Under the pieces are notes generated by a model that was not told the DNA's origin, ran no database searches, and saw only the letters and a program-made list of their open reading frames with translations. A DNA stretch of 64,000 nucleotides. Source: Marinomonas rhizomae. GTDB taxonomy: Bacteria > Pseudomonadota > Gammaproteobacteria > Pseudomonadales > Marinomonadaceae. Shown here piece by piece: positions 9,105 to 16,817 of the stretch. How positions within the stretch are numbered: the stretch's first letter is position 1; every line of letters starts with the position of its first letter. The position numbers were made by a program, and so were the translations under genes. The stretch spans positions 3,968,001-4,032,000 of the forward strand of contig NZ_CP073343.1 in assembly GCF_024397855.1 (NCBI RefSeq), given 5' to 3'.

Positions 9105-10022
9105 TTATCTAAGATCACTTAGCTTAAAGGACACTGGCAAGTTAATTCGCAATTCCGTTTCAACCATATCCTTTGAGAATTTAGGCAAAGGCGTTGAGCG
9201 TTTTATCATGTCCAATACCGCATTATCCAAACGCTTATGGCCAGAACTCTCTGTGATTTTTACATTTGATACAGAGCCATCCGCATGCGCCACGAATGAT
9301 AAGGAAACAACGCCTTCTTCATTACGACGACGAGACGCTCTTGGGTAACGTTTATTCTGGGCTAAAACCGATGTTAGCTTGGTAAAATAGTTTGCTTTAG
9401 CGCCTGGATTACCGCCACTGGTTGCAGCCGCTGCGCTTCCCGTTGTGGCTTTTTGGTTCGCCATTGATGGTGGTGAAACTTGCTTAGGAGCCGCTTTAAC
9501 AACTGGCGCTTCTTTTTTCGGCTCTGGTTTAGGTTCTGGCTCTGGTTTAGGTTCTGGTTTAGGCTTAGGCTTAGGCTTAGGCTTAGGCTTAGGCTTAGGC
9601 TCTGGCTTTTTCACTTCAATTGGAGACGCCTGCTTAACTTCAACAGGCTCAGGTTCTGGTTCAACAACTGGCTTTGGTTCAACTACAGGTTCTGGCTCTG
9701 GCTCAACTACAGGTTCTGGCTCTGGCTCAACCACAGGTTCTGGTTCTGGCTCAACAACGGGGTCTGGCTCTACCTCTTCTTGAACCTCTTCCTTTTCAAT
9801 CGGTTCTTCTACTGCTTCATCAACTTCTTTCACTTCTTCTTGAGCGGCTGTCGATTGAGCTGCAGCACCAAGATCACCAACCATGCCTAGATCGAACTCA
9901 ATACCTTGTGAACCCACAGACTGACTACCTACGGATGGCGCGTAAAATACCGCATAGAAAGCAGCTGTATGAACAGAAATAGCCAAGCCACCTGCAATAA
10001 TCCAATGACGTGTGGAAATCAT
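9105..10022 (-). CDS. TonB family energy transducer with long Pro-Glu/Pro-Lys repeats
   Basis: The periplasm-spanning component that passes proton-motive force to outer-membrane receptors. A single N-terminal membrane anchor (about residues 7-28, with a His at 18 in the membrane as in TonB) is followed by an acidic stretch, an EPEPEPVV repeat block, a KPKPKP block, and a C-terminal TonB domain (KRYPRASRRRNEEGVVSLSF to LDNAVLDMIKRSTPLPKF). Its start overlaps the stop of the preceding ExbD gene by four bases (10019-10022), indicating translational coupling. At 305 aa it is longer than E. coli TonB because of the repeats. No TonB-dependent receptor is in the window, so the cargo is unknown. Confidence 0.88.
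   Translation of the reverse strand: MISTRHWIIAGGLAISVHTAAFYAVFYAPSVGSQSVGSQGIEFDLGMVGDLGAAAQSTAAQEEVKEVDEAVEEPIEKEEVQEEVEPDPVVEPEPEPVVEPEPEPVVEPEPEPVVEPKPVVEPEPEPVEVKQASPIEVKKPEPKPKPKPKPKPKPKPEPKPEPEPKPEPKKEAPVVKAAPKQVSPPSMANQKATTGSAAAATSGGNPGAKANYFTKLTSVLAQNKRYPRASRRRNEEGVVSLSFVAHADGSVSNVKITESSGHKRLDNAVLDMIKRSTPLPKFSKDMVETELRINLPVSFKLSDLR
9561..9600. repeat. Hexanucleotide tandem repeat in the TonB gene
   Basis: The hexamer aggctt is repeated about 6.7 times without interruption, encoding the Lys-Pro dipeptide run of TonB on the minus strand. Because each unit is six bases, slippage changes linker length without breaking the frame. Confidence 0.9.
9664..9760. repeat. 24-bp imperfect tandem repeat in the TonB gene
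   Basis: Units of about 24 bases (core aactacaggttctggctctg) encode the VVEPEPEP octapeptide three times in near-identical form, with a shorter degenerate copy at one side. Like the hexamer block it preserves reading frame. Confidence 0.85.
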
Positions 10023-10450
10023 TTATTTTCCCGCTCAAGCTGTGTCGCCAAGCTGACTTTAGTAAGACCCGCTAAACGCACTTGATTAAAAATGGGGCGA
10101 AGTTTTTCTAACGAAATGGCACCATCGGCTTTAATTTGCACCCAAAAATCGTCCTGATCGGATGATGCAGCAAATGCTTGTTCTAAATAGGCTTGAATAT
10201 CGTCGACGACAAATAGTGCATCATCCACATATAAGCTGTCATCCGCACCCAGTACAATCTCAATATTTGGGTCCGTTGCCGCTCGGTTATCGTTAATCGA
10301 TTGAGGTGGAATAACGGCGATAGGATCAGCTTTTTGAATTTGCCCCGCGACCATAAAGAATACCAACATCAAGAACACCACGTTAATCAGTGGCACCATA
10401 TTGTCGTCGTTGCTGGCGTTTCTCGCAGCGTATTTTTCACCTATCTTCAT
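10019..10450 (-). CDS. ExbD/TolR family protein (second copy)
   Basis: Inner-membrane partner of an ExbB-type proton channel. The family pattern is present: a short cytoplasmic N-terminus, one transmembrane helix (MVPLINVVFLMLVFFMVAGQ) with an upstream Asp-rich segment, then a periplasmic domain ending AGLTKVSLATQLE. It overlaps both neighbours by four bases (10447-10450 and 10019-10022). In the helix the usual Asp of the PLIDV motif is replaced by Asn (PLINVVF), unlike the sister copy upstream, so this copy may be a non-protonating partner. Confidence 0.87.
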   Translation of the reverse strand: MKIGEKYAARNASNDDNMVPLINVVFLMLVFFMVAGQIQKADPIAVIPPQSINDNRAATDPNIEIVLGADDSLYVDDALFVVDDIQAYLEQAFAASSDQDDFWVQIKADGAISLEKLRPIFNQVRLAGLTKVSLATQLERENK

Positions 10451-10869
10451 TTCGCCTCCGGCATAGCAAAGGCATTCGCAATCGATACGGTTTTTGCACC
10501 ATTAAGTTTTAAGCGATCAGCAAGATGCATCAAGGTCTGTAGAGTCACACCATCTTCCGCTTTGATGACAAAAACGCCCTCATTATGATCTGTGACGAGC
10601 GCTTGAAAACGAGATTGATCGGAGAAACTAATGGCTTGGTCATCAACCCAAACCTGATCGTTATTTTGCTTCAAGGTCAGAATTAGGTTGTCTTTCTCTT
10701 GCGGCGGAGTCTGAACATCGGAAGCGACAGATAACGGCGTATCGACAATACGCCAAGGTACAAAAGTCGAGGTCAGCATGAAGAACAGTAGCAATATAAA
10801 CACCACATCGATCAGTGGTGTTAAGCTAATCGCATTCTTACGCTTTGGTTGAGACAAATTAAGCGGCAT
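10447..10869 (-). CDS. ExbD/TolR family protein (first copy)
   Basis: The proton-motive-force protein of the ExbB/ExbD complex. It carries the canonical LTPLIDVVFILLLFFM helix with the functionally important membrane Asp, and a periplasmic C-terminal domain. I chose the ATG at 10869 (MPLNLSQPKRKN), which is preceded by AAGAGA and overlaps the stop of exbB by 11 bases; the longer frame to 10944 would add 25 non-family residues lying inside exbB. Having two ExbD genes for one ExbB is common in TonB2-type systems. Confidence 0.88.
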   Translation of the reverse strand: MPLNLSQPKRKNAISLTPLIDVVFILLLFFMLTSTFVPWRIVDTPLSVASDVQTPPQEKDNLILTLKQNNDQVWVDDQAISFSDQSRFQALVTDHNEGVFVIKAEDGVTLQTLMHLADRLKLNGAKTVSIANAFAMPEAK

Positions 10870-11536
10870 GCAACATCTCTTGAGCAGCCTTTTCAACAAG
10901 GTGCTTGGCTTCTTTACTGGTAAAAACCTGTGTAACTGCGTCATTCATATTATGAGCAATACGCTCTACTTTGCGCTCTAGCCAGCTTTGTAATGTCACA
11001 ACAGGAATCGCTACTGCTAGACCGACTGCTGTGGTTAACAACGCTTGCCAAATACCGCCCGATAGAACGGAGGGATCTACTTGGTTACCAGCACCTTCCA
11101 TTTGTTGGAAAGCCGTTATCATGCCTAATACCGTACCGAGCAAACCTAGTAATGGGCTCAAAGTCGCAATAATTTCTAAAGGGCGAAGATAAGAGCGCAG
11201 CTGATTCAATTGGTTCATAGCGCGACGCTCTACCTCTTCACGAATAAGATCCGCTCGAGTATTGGTCGCTAGCAAGGCACGCATTGTGTAAGCAAGTAAT
11301 GCATCAATTGGACGTTTTTCATCGAGTTTTTCGAGTGCGTCTTCGCCACTACCTTGACGCCACTCACTCAAAGCCAAATTACTTGTCTTCAAGCTTTCCG
11401 CGCGAAGTGAAGAGAATTGCCATAGCTTTAACAAAACAATTGTCAGAGCAACGACAGAAAATACCATCAGTATCCACACCACAGGTCCACCGACCTGTAA
11501 AAAGTCGACTATTTTCTGTTGAACTGAATCTTCCAC
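10859..11536 (-). CDS. MotA/TolQ/ExbB proton channel family protein
   Basis: Inner-membrane proton channel subunit that powers the TonB protein encoded downstream. It has an N-terminal transmembrane helix (VVWILMVFSVVALTIVLLKL), a cytoplasmic loop, and two C-terminal helices with the family sequences LGLLGTVLGMITAFQQM and ALLTTAVGLAVAIPVV. I chose GTG 11536 because TTGGAGAG lies six bases upstream; the in-frame extension to 11590 has no ribosome site and is unlike the family. First gene of the exbB-exbD-exbD-tonB operon; the four genes overlap one after another. Confidence 0.88.
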   Translation of the reverse strand: MEDSVQQKIVDFLQVGGPVVWILMVFSVVALTIVLLKLWQFSSLRAESLKTSNLALSEWRQGSGEDALEKLDEKRPIDALLAYTMRALLATNTRADLIREEVERRAMNQLNQLRSYLRPLEIIATLSPLLGLLGTVLGMITAFQQMEGAGNQVDPSVLSGGIWQALLTTAVGLAVAIPVVTLQSWLERKVERIAHNMNDAVTQVFTSKEAKHLVEKAAQEMLHAA

Positions 11537-11678
11537 GACACTCTCCAATGAATAAAAAACACTAAACAAATGGTAGTCATTCTCAACCACGTTTTCAATA
11601 AGTAATTACTCAAATAGAAAGATATACAGACTAGAACAGTCTATTAACAAGAAAATACACAGGGAAGTAGACAGAAGA

Positions 11679-11719
11679 ACGGCATGATCTCATAGGTATC
11701 TATTAAATCATGCCGTTTT
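11679..11719. terminator. Stem-loop between corA and the ExbB operon
   Basis: An 11-bp inverted repeat (aacggcatgat 11679-11689 / atcatgccgtt 11707-11717) follows the corA stop on the minus strand. The T tract is better on the plus strand than the minus strand, so its strength as a corA terminator is uncertain. Confidence 0.5.
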
Positions 11720-11743
11720 ATAGTGGTAACGTATTAAGAAATC

Positions 11744-12697
11744 TTATAACCAGCCACGGTGTTTAAAATACCAATAAGGCGCAAACGCAGAAAATACCAT
11801 TAGCCCTAATGCTGCTGGATAACCAAAATCAAAGCCAAGCTCAGGCATGATTTTAAAGTTCATTCCGTAAATACTGGCAACCAAGGTTGGCGGCAAAAAC
11901 ACAACAGAGGCAATAGAAAAAATCTTGATGATTTTATTCTGCTCAATATTAATAAAACCCTGAGTGGAATCCATCAAGAAGTTAATTTTGTCGAACAGAA
12001 AGGTTGTATGAGACATCAAGGTTTCAACGTCACGCATGACCTCACGTAAGGTTTCTGAATAATCTTGTCGATTAGGCAAATGTCGCAACAAGAAAGAGAT
12101 ATTACGCTGCGTATCCATCAAACACAGGCGAATTTTTCCGTTACTGTCTTCTAGACGCGCTAATTTTTCGATAATGGTATCCAGCTCGGTTTCGTCATCC
12201 TCTAACACTAGGTGGCTCACGTCTTCCAACTGACGATGAGAATCTTCTAGCGTATCCGCGTGGTTCTCCACTTTATTCTCAAGTAAAGTCACTAATAAAT
12301 GAGCTGGAGAATCGACAATAATTTGCCCGCGACGAGCACGCATACGCAACAACCTGAAATCGGCTAACTCTGTTTCACGGATAGTGATTAGCCTGTCTTG
12401 CTGCAAAATACAGGCAACCGTAGATGTTTTATGACGCCCTTCCGTTTGGTTCAAAAATAAAGAGTGGACATGAATACCGGCTTGGTCGACAAAACAACGG
12501 GCAGAGGCTTCAATTTCTTCCACATCATCGGATTCAGGAAGGTCCGTTCGTAATAACGCCTTTAGTTGCAAGCGTTCATCATCATCCGGCTCGGCAGCAT
12601 CAATCCAGTTGGCTTCTTTTTGAAGGGTGGCAAAGTTCTCGTCTTCTTTGGAAATCTCTTGAATCAATCCATTGCGGATTTTAAAAAATCTTAACAT
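11744..12697 (-). CDS. corA: CorA family magnesium/divalent cation transporter
   Basis: A homopentameric inner-membrane channel for Mg2+ (and Co2+/Ni2+). A long soluble N-terminal alpha/beta domain is followed by a coiled-coil stalk (about 150-250) and two C-terminal transmembrane helices; the diagnostic pore motif GMN occurs in IYGMNFKIMPEL, and the protein ends with the basic tail KHRGWL typical of CorA. The 317 aa length fits. It is an isolated gene. ZntB-type zinc export is less likely because the MPEL loop is the CorA form. Confidence 0.92.
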   Translation of the reverse strand: MLRFFKIRNGLIQEISKEDENFATLQKEANWIDAAEPDDDERLQLKALLRTDLPESDDVEEIEASARCFVDQAGIHVHSLFLNQTEGRHKTSTVACILQQDRLITIRETELADFRLLRMRARRGQIIVDSPAHLLVTLLENKVENHADTLEDSHRQLEDVSHLVLEDDETELDTIIEKLARLEDSNGKIRLCLMDTQRNISFLLRHLPNRQDYSETLREVMRDVETLMSHTTFLFDKINFLMDSTQGFINIEQNKIIKIFSIASVVFLPPTLVASIYGMNFKIMPELGFDFGYPAALGLMVFSAFAPYWYFKHRGWL

Positions 12698-12902
12698 GCT
12701 ACATCCTCGATATGCTCGGCACCTTATTTCAGCCTAATCACGTAATTTGGCACGGCTCGCAACCTTTAGAATAAACACTGGAGATGTGTGTTTTATGACG
12801 TTGAAATAGGTTTGTGTGGTTGCAAGAGCACTTATTGTATCTCACGCAGGAAAGAAACAGCAGGACAAAAAGGTACTTTCGAGGTTGGAGAGATGCCCAA
12901 TA

Positions 12903-12938
12903 ATAACCCCTCCCGGTAGAATTATCGGGAGGAGTTAT
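12903..12938 (-). terminator. Stem-loop downstream of the DUF305 gene
   Basis: A 13-bp stem with one mismatch (ataacccctcccg 12903-12915 / cgggaggagttat 12926-12938) stands 28 bases beyond the stop of the DUF305 gene. The T tract is weak. The remaining sequence between here and corA (12698-12902) shows no convincing gene. Confidence 0.55.
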
Positions 12939-12965
12939 GAGAGGGCTTATTTATCAAGAAAGTAC

Positions 12966-13601
12966 TTAGTACTGCTGCATGAAGGCGATTTCGCGATTTT
13001 GGTCGTTAATAACCGCTTTGGCCATTTTTATTAGCGCTGGGTCACGGCTAAATTCAAGAAGTACTTTTGCCATGGCAACAGCCGCTTCATGGTGTGGGAT
13101 CATGCCTGCGACAAAGTCACGATTCACATCGCCACTTGCTGACAACTGATTCATATCCAACATCATTTTTGCATTAATAGCAGCATAGGCGGCTTTAATT
13201 TTTTCAGCGTCAGCAGATGGTCTCGCTTCCTCATGGCTTGCAAGCCAATCTCGCATAAACGTAATTTCGCTCGATTGCGCCGCCACAATATCAACCGCCA
13301 AAGGCTTCAACTTGTCAGAAACCTGCGCTGATGCAAGCAACTGCGTCGCCATATCAATCGCACCTTGGTGATGAGGAATCATGCCAACCACAAAGTCGTA
13401 ATCAACATCACCGGTCAGTTCCGCAGAATGCATATCCATCATCATTTGCTGGTTGCCTTGCATAAACTGAGAAGCATGCTCGGAATGATCCATTTGATGA
13501 TGATCCATATCGTCCGTTGATGACGAAGCGGTACAGCCAGCAATCGCCAAACTCATAGTTAGCATCGCTGCAGCAAAAAAATATTTTTTAAAAAGTGTCA
13601 T
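12966..13601 (-). CDS. DUF305 lipoprotein (CopM-like), two tandem domains
   Basis: A secreted lipoprotein: the signal peptide ends in the lipobox IAGC (Cys 23). It then has a Met/His-rich linker (DDMDHHQMDHSEH) and two copies of the DUF305 motif, each with DFVxGMIPHH, near residues 69-78 and 164-173, each followed by a helix. DUF305 proteins such as CopM bind copper in the periplasm, and the paired His and Met residues here fit metal binding. It is followed upstream by another Met/His-rich small protein gene, suggesting a common metal-related role. The function is inferred from the family. Confidence 0.82.
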   Translation of the reverse strand: MTLFKKYFFAAAMLTMSLAIAGCTASSSTDDMDHHQMDHSEHASQFMQGNQQMMMDMHSAELTGDVDYDFVVGMIPHHQGAIDMATQLLASAQVSDKLKPLAVDIVAAQSSEITFMRDWLASHEEARPSADAEKIKAAYAAINAKMMLDMNQLSASGDVNRDFVAGMIPHHEAAVAMAKVLLEFSRDPALIKMAKAVINDQNREIAFMQQY

Positions 13602-13706
13602 AGTTTTATCTCTCGTTATTGAGTACTTACAAACAGCTCAGACGTTATTCAGCATTATGAATAACGCTAAGACCATCAGTGATATTAGATGCTGTTAAAT
13701 AGACAG

Positions 13707-14093
13707 CTAATTCGCAATTAACGCAGATAAACGGGGAGGAGGCGTGACTAGTTCTAAGGAATGATATCGCCATTTTTCAATCAGCGACAAAGCAGGCCAA
13801 TACACAACAGTAGAAGCCAGCAACAAAAGCACAGGAGGCAAAACTGCCAACGCGCAATGATCAACACAATCAGAGTAACTCATATTTTTAGCATGATCAT
13901 GCGAGGCAGAAGTAAGGTTCATATCAGACATTGACGACTGAGACATTGACGCAATGTTCTGATGCGAAGCGTGCGAAGAATTCGTATAGGACAAAGATGC
14001 ATAAGAAGTCGCCTGTGTCGCAGCGGATAAAAACAGCCACAATCCAGCTAAACAACACATCATAATCCAGACGACTCGCGGCACGCTCAACAC
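13707..14093 (-). CDS. Small Met/His-rich membrane protein, unknown
   Basis: I do not recognise this 128-residue protein. It has an N-terminal hydrophobic segment (signal or anchor, residues 6-28), a central stretch rich in Ser, Met and His (SHASHQ, SMSDMN, SASHDHAKNMS), a CVDHC motif around 92-96, a second hydrophobic helix (about 99-118) and a polar tail. This layout resembles small copper- or metal-responsive membrane proteins such as the DUF2946 group. The start is a GTG with AGGA eight bases upstream. The gene sits 105 bp upstream of the DUF305 gene on the same strand, so the two may be coexpressed. Confidence 0.6.
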   Translation of the reverse strand: MLSVPRVVWIMMCCLAGLWLFLSAATQATSYASLSYTNSSHASHQNIASMSQSSMSDMNLTSASHDHAKNMSYSDCVDHCALAVLPPVLLLLASTVVYWPALSLIEKWRYHSLELVTPPPRLSALIAN

Positions 14094-14204
14094 ATCATCA
14101 GTCCTACCGATAAAAACATCTGAACAGCATACCCCTCAAATATAAAATCGACAAATATCTCTAAGAAAAATCCCTTGTATTCAGTATCACTTTTTTGATT
14201 TCTC

Positions 14205-14396
14205 CTATTTTTTAGGGAAGGCACTCAGTTCTTTAGCAAAGGTAAATACATTACCTTTGCTCACTTCGGCCTCAAAGCTGTCTTGCATGATGCCCATGTC
14301 TTTGCGCAGTTCATGGGACAGAGACGCAAGCTTCTTACGAGATAGGTAACGCTGAAAACACACCGAAAAGTGCTGTAGTAATGCAATGATGATCAT
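14205..14396 (-). CDS. Small DUF1127-like protein
   Basis: A 63-residue protein whose C-terminal half (LASLSHELRKDMGIMQ) follows the DUF1127 pattern of a short basic helix ending in D-x-GI. ATG 14396 is chosen because GGAGG lies a few bases upstream; a TTG further upstream is in frame but overlaps that ribosome site. DUF1127 proteins elsewhere are small basic, often RNA-related regulators, but the function here is unknown. Confidence 0.6.
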   Translation of the reverse strand: MIIIALLQHFSVCFQRYLSRKKLASLSHELRKDMGIMQDSFEAEVSKGNVFTFAKELSAFPKK

Positions 14397-14547
14397 ACCA
14401 ACCTCCTGACTCAATAAACTGTCTTAGTGAGTAATGATAGATGGCTTACTACCAGCTAAACAGACGCAGACAGATCATTAAAAAGGCATACAGACGACAA
14501 TACAGATCATCTGTATTGGTGATTTTTAGTTATTCTGTTTGCTTGTA

Positions 14548-15129
14548 TTAAGCAAAGATAAATCGATAAGCCACATAAAATAATAACAGCGCCATAATAC
14601 GATTCACCCACGCCATGATTTTAGGGTTCATTGCGGCTTTTTTTAGTTGAGAGCCCGCTAACAAGTAAGTACTTGGTGCTCCGCATGCCATAACGGCAAG
14701 CCCCAATGACCAAACGGCAATTTGACTGCCTTCAATATGAAAGCGAGGAAATTGCACGCTAACAATCGGCACAATGGCCACTAACGATTTAGGGTTACAC
14801 AACTGAAGAATCAGACCCGTTTTAAAACTCACTGCCTTGTCTTGTGATCTCACCTCTGCCTGCTGAAAACTCGCTTTCAGAATTTTCACTCCTAGATAAG
14901 CAATATAAATTCCACCCAAAATGGCGATAATCGATTGATATTTAAGAGGAATAATATCACCCCCTAAATAGCCAATCAGAAGAAATAAGATCAGCATGGC
15001 CAACCCGACGCCGACACAATACAAAAAAGCACGCCAGCCTTGGCCATTTACGCCAGCCAAAAGTGCCAACATATTAGCAGGGCCAGGACTGTACATAACG
15101 CCAAAGGCATAGATGATTATTGCGAGCAT
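14548..15129 (-). CDS. LysE/RhtB family amino acid exporter
   Basis: A six-helix inner-membrane exporter of the LysE superfamily. The N-terminal signature is visible (GVMYSPGPANMLALLAGVNGQGWRAF), as is the LGVKILKA segment before the central loop and LQLCNPKSLVAIVPI in helix 4. At 193 aa it fits the family. It is 73 bp downstream of an AraC-type regulator on the same strand, which probably controls it. The exported amino acid cannot be read from the sequence. Confidence 0.87.
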   Translation of the reverse strand: MLAIIIYAFGVMYSPGPANMLALLAGVNGQGWRAFLYCVGVGLAMLILFLLIGYLGGDIIPLKYQSIIAILGGIYIAYLGVKILKASFQQAEVRSQDKAVSFKTGLILQLCNPKSLVAIVPIVSVQFPRFHIEGSQIAVWSLGLAVMACGAPSTYLLAGSQLKKAAMNPKIMAWVNRIMALLLFYVAYRFIFA

Positions 15130-15202
15130 GAGAGTTCCTCAAATGGATATTTGATACAAAGACGTAATAGAAAAAGAATTAGCTATAAGGTGAAGTTTGC
15201 CG

Positions 15203-16030
15203 CTAAGTACGCAGCAAAGTACGCCTAAATTGATAAGGCGTGAGCCCAAACATGGGCTTAAATCGACGATTAAAATAACTCAGGTCGGTGAAGCCAAAGG
15301 TAAACGCCACGTCGGCTGGAGACATTCCTAGCTCAAGCGCGTCTTTGGCGCGGTTCATTCGATAATTTTGCCAGTATTGGTGAGGCGTCATACCAAAATA
15401 ATCACGGAAGCAGCGCAATAAATGGTACTTCGACATATGCGCCACTTGGCTTAATTCATCAAGTGACACTTCTGCACCCACATGAGCATGTAAATACTCG
15501 CGCACTCGTTCAAAAACAGGGTCTTTCACGCGCTGCTTAGCTTCTATTTGAATGCCCTTTTGCCGTGCCAAATATTCAGCAAATTCAAACAAAGCAGAGG
15601 AATACTCCAGCGCAGACGTAGCAGAACTTTCTACCAAAGCAGCCAAGCGCAAAATGTGTGCTTTGAGTACGGCATCATGCTGCACAGGAAGTTCGATACG
15701 AAAGTCTTGCGCGCGACGAATACCAGCACTTTCAAGCATGGGAGTTAATTGATCAGGATGGACATAAAGCATCTTGTAGTGAAGAGGATCATCCGCACCA
15801 GAATGACCATCGTGAGCTTCTTCCGGATTAAACACAATCACATTGCCAGCATAGCTTTTGTGATGTTCACCTAAAGCAAAAAAATCCTGACGACCAGATA
15901 AAGTTACGCCGAAAGAAAACTCCTCATGGGCATGAGTGCCATAAGAAAAATCGCTCATAGAGGCTTCCAGCAACATCACCTCATCGAGGGCTGCACTTTT
16001 CGCAAACTGAAAATGATTTTCTACTGACAT
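15203..16030 (-). CDS. AraC family transcriptional regulator
   Basis: An N-terminal cupin-like AraC binding domain (HAHEEFSFGVTLSGRQ near residues 34-50, PEEAHDGHSG) is joined to a C-terminal double helix-turn-helix (VSLDELSQVAHMSKYHLLRCFRDYFGMTPHQYWQ, then DVAFTFGFTDLSYFNRRFK). ATG 16030 is chosen over the GTG at 16033 because GGGAGG is placed five bases upstream. This subgroup often sits next to LysE exporters and activates them. One copy of a 51-bp identical repeat lies 34 bp upstream of its start, in the probable promoter. Confidence 0.88.
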   Translation of the reverse strand: MSVENHFQFAKSAALDEVMLLEASMSDFSYGTHAHEEFSFGVTLSGRQDFFALGEHHKSYAGNVIVFNPEEAHDGHSGADDPLHYKMLYVHPDQLTPMLESAGIRRAQDFRIELPVQHDAVLKAHILRLAALVESSATSALEYSSALFEFAEYLARQKGIQIEAKQRVKDPVFERVREYLHAHVGAEVSLDELSQVAHMSKYHLLRCFRDYFGMTPHQYWQNYRMNRAKDALELGMSPADVAFTFGFTDLSYFNRRFKPMFGLTPYQFRRTLLRT

Positions 16031-16063
16031 CACAACCTCCCGAAACTAGCCTAATCAATAACA

Positions 16064-16157
16064 ATAGACTAACCAATAACAAACAGAAAAGATTGGACGA
16101 TATTGCGGTATTACAACTTATTCCGCACTAGCTCAGTATCAACTTGTTATTGCGCTA
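16064..16157. repeat. Duplicated MATE 3' end, decayed copy
   Basis: Bases 16064-16114 are identical to 16724-16774, exactly 660 bases away. The match continues with scattered changes to about 16157, where the other copy is the coding 3' end of the MATE gene. Read on the minus strand, this copy gives QVDTELVRNKL-stop against QVEKKLVQNKT-stop in the intact gene, with a stop codon just before, so it is a non-coding remnant. It lies between the AraC gene and the cupin gene. Confidence 0.85.
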
Positions 16158-16520
16158 TATCCAATCTTGCTTCTCGAATGATACCGTTACTTCACTTTCA
16201 AGTTTGCCAGTATGAGCTGTCGATAAAGGCTCAACCATCATAAAATGAGTATCTTTTTTTGCTTTAGGGCAATGCTCTACACCCTTAGGGACAACAAACA
16301 TTTCACCAGTGTTGAGTACAACATCTCCGCTTCTCATCTGCAAAGTCAGTTGCCCTTTGAACACAATAAAAAGTTCATCTTCATGCTCATGTGTATGCCA
16401 AACAAGCTCATCACTTCCTTTTGCTATTTTAACTAGTTGGCCATTTGATTCCGCAATAATCTTCGGAGCCCACTCCTCTGTGAACAATCCAAACTTTTCG
16501 TTAATATTGATTTTATTCAA
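16155..16520 (-). CDS. Cupin domain protein
   Basis: A small single-domain cupin. Cupin motif 1 is HTHEHEDELFIVFKG with metal-ligand His and Glu residues, and motif 2 is GEMFVVPKGVEHCP. I favour the TTG at 16520 (NKININEKFGLF) as the start because GGAG lies upstream and the protein then matches the usual ~115-120 aa cupin; the GTG at 16577 would add 19 residues with no ribosome site. The enzymatic or sensory role is not evident. It lies inside a segment flanked by two copies of a 94-bp duplication. Confidence 0.78.
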   Translation of the reverse strand: MNKININEKFGLFTEEWAPKIIAESNGQLVKIAKGSDELVWHTHEHEDELFIVFKGQLTLQMRSGDVVLNTGEMFVVPKGVEHCPKAKKDTHFMMVEPLSTAHTGKLESEVTVSFEKQDWI

Positions 16521-16723
16521 TGCATTACTCTCCGGAACAAGACTACTTTTGATAGTACGTAGGCACGCACATTTCACGCTTACCCAAAGAGAAAGCGTCT
16601 AACAAAAGACTAAAAAAACGGTTAATTGATGAATTCTTAAAGGCGCATCTAAGTCTAAATTTCTTGTAACTTAAATTCATAAGAATGCGTCAGGATCAGA
16701 CTTAAGCCCCTGAAACAATAGAT

Positions 16724-16817
16724 ATAGACTAACCAATAACAAACAGAAAAGATTGGACGATATTGCGGTATTACGTCTTATTCTGTACTAGCTTTTTCTC
16801 AACCTGTTCAAGCGCTC
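16724..16817. repeat. Duplicated MATE 3' end, intact copy
   Basis: This is the partner of the copy at 16064-16157. It covers the last ~15 codons of the MATE gene (stop at 16771) plus 47 bases beyond. The non-coding part is identical between copies and the coding part has diverged. Confidence 0.85.

Noticed and set aside
9561..9600. Hexamer repeat that looks like a telomere or short CRISPR-type repeat
   Set aside because: There are no spacers; it is uninterrupted coding repeat for Lys-Pro in TonB.
9445..9890. Open frames on the plus strand opposite the TonB gene, rich in Gly-Ser-Leu repeats
   Set aside because: They are the antisense reading of the TonB repeat blocks; no ribosome site and no domain.
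12816..13034. 72-codon open frame on the plus strand between corA and the DUF305 gene
   Set aside because: It overlaps the DUF305 gene 3' end and its stem-loop, has no ribosome site and no recognisable family.
16064..16817. Flanking repeats as ends of an insertion sequence or integron cassette
   Set aside because: There is no transposase or integrase between them, no terminal inverted repeats, and the repeat derives from the MATE gene itself.
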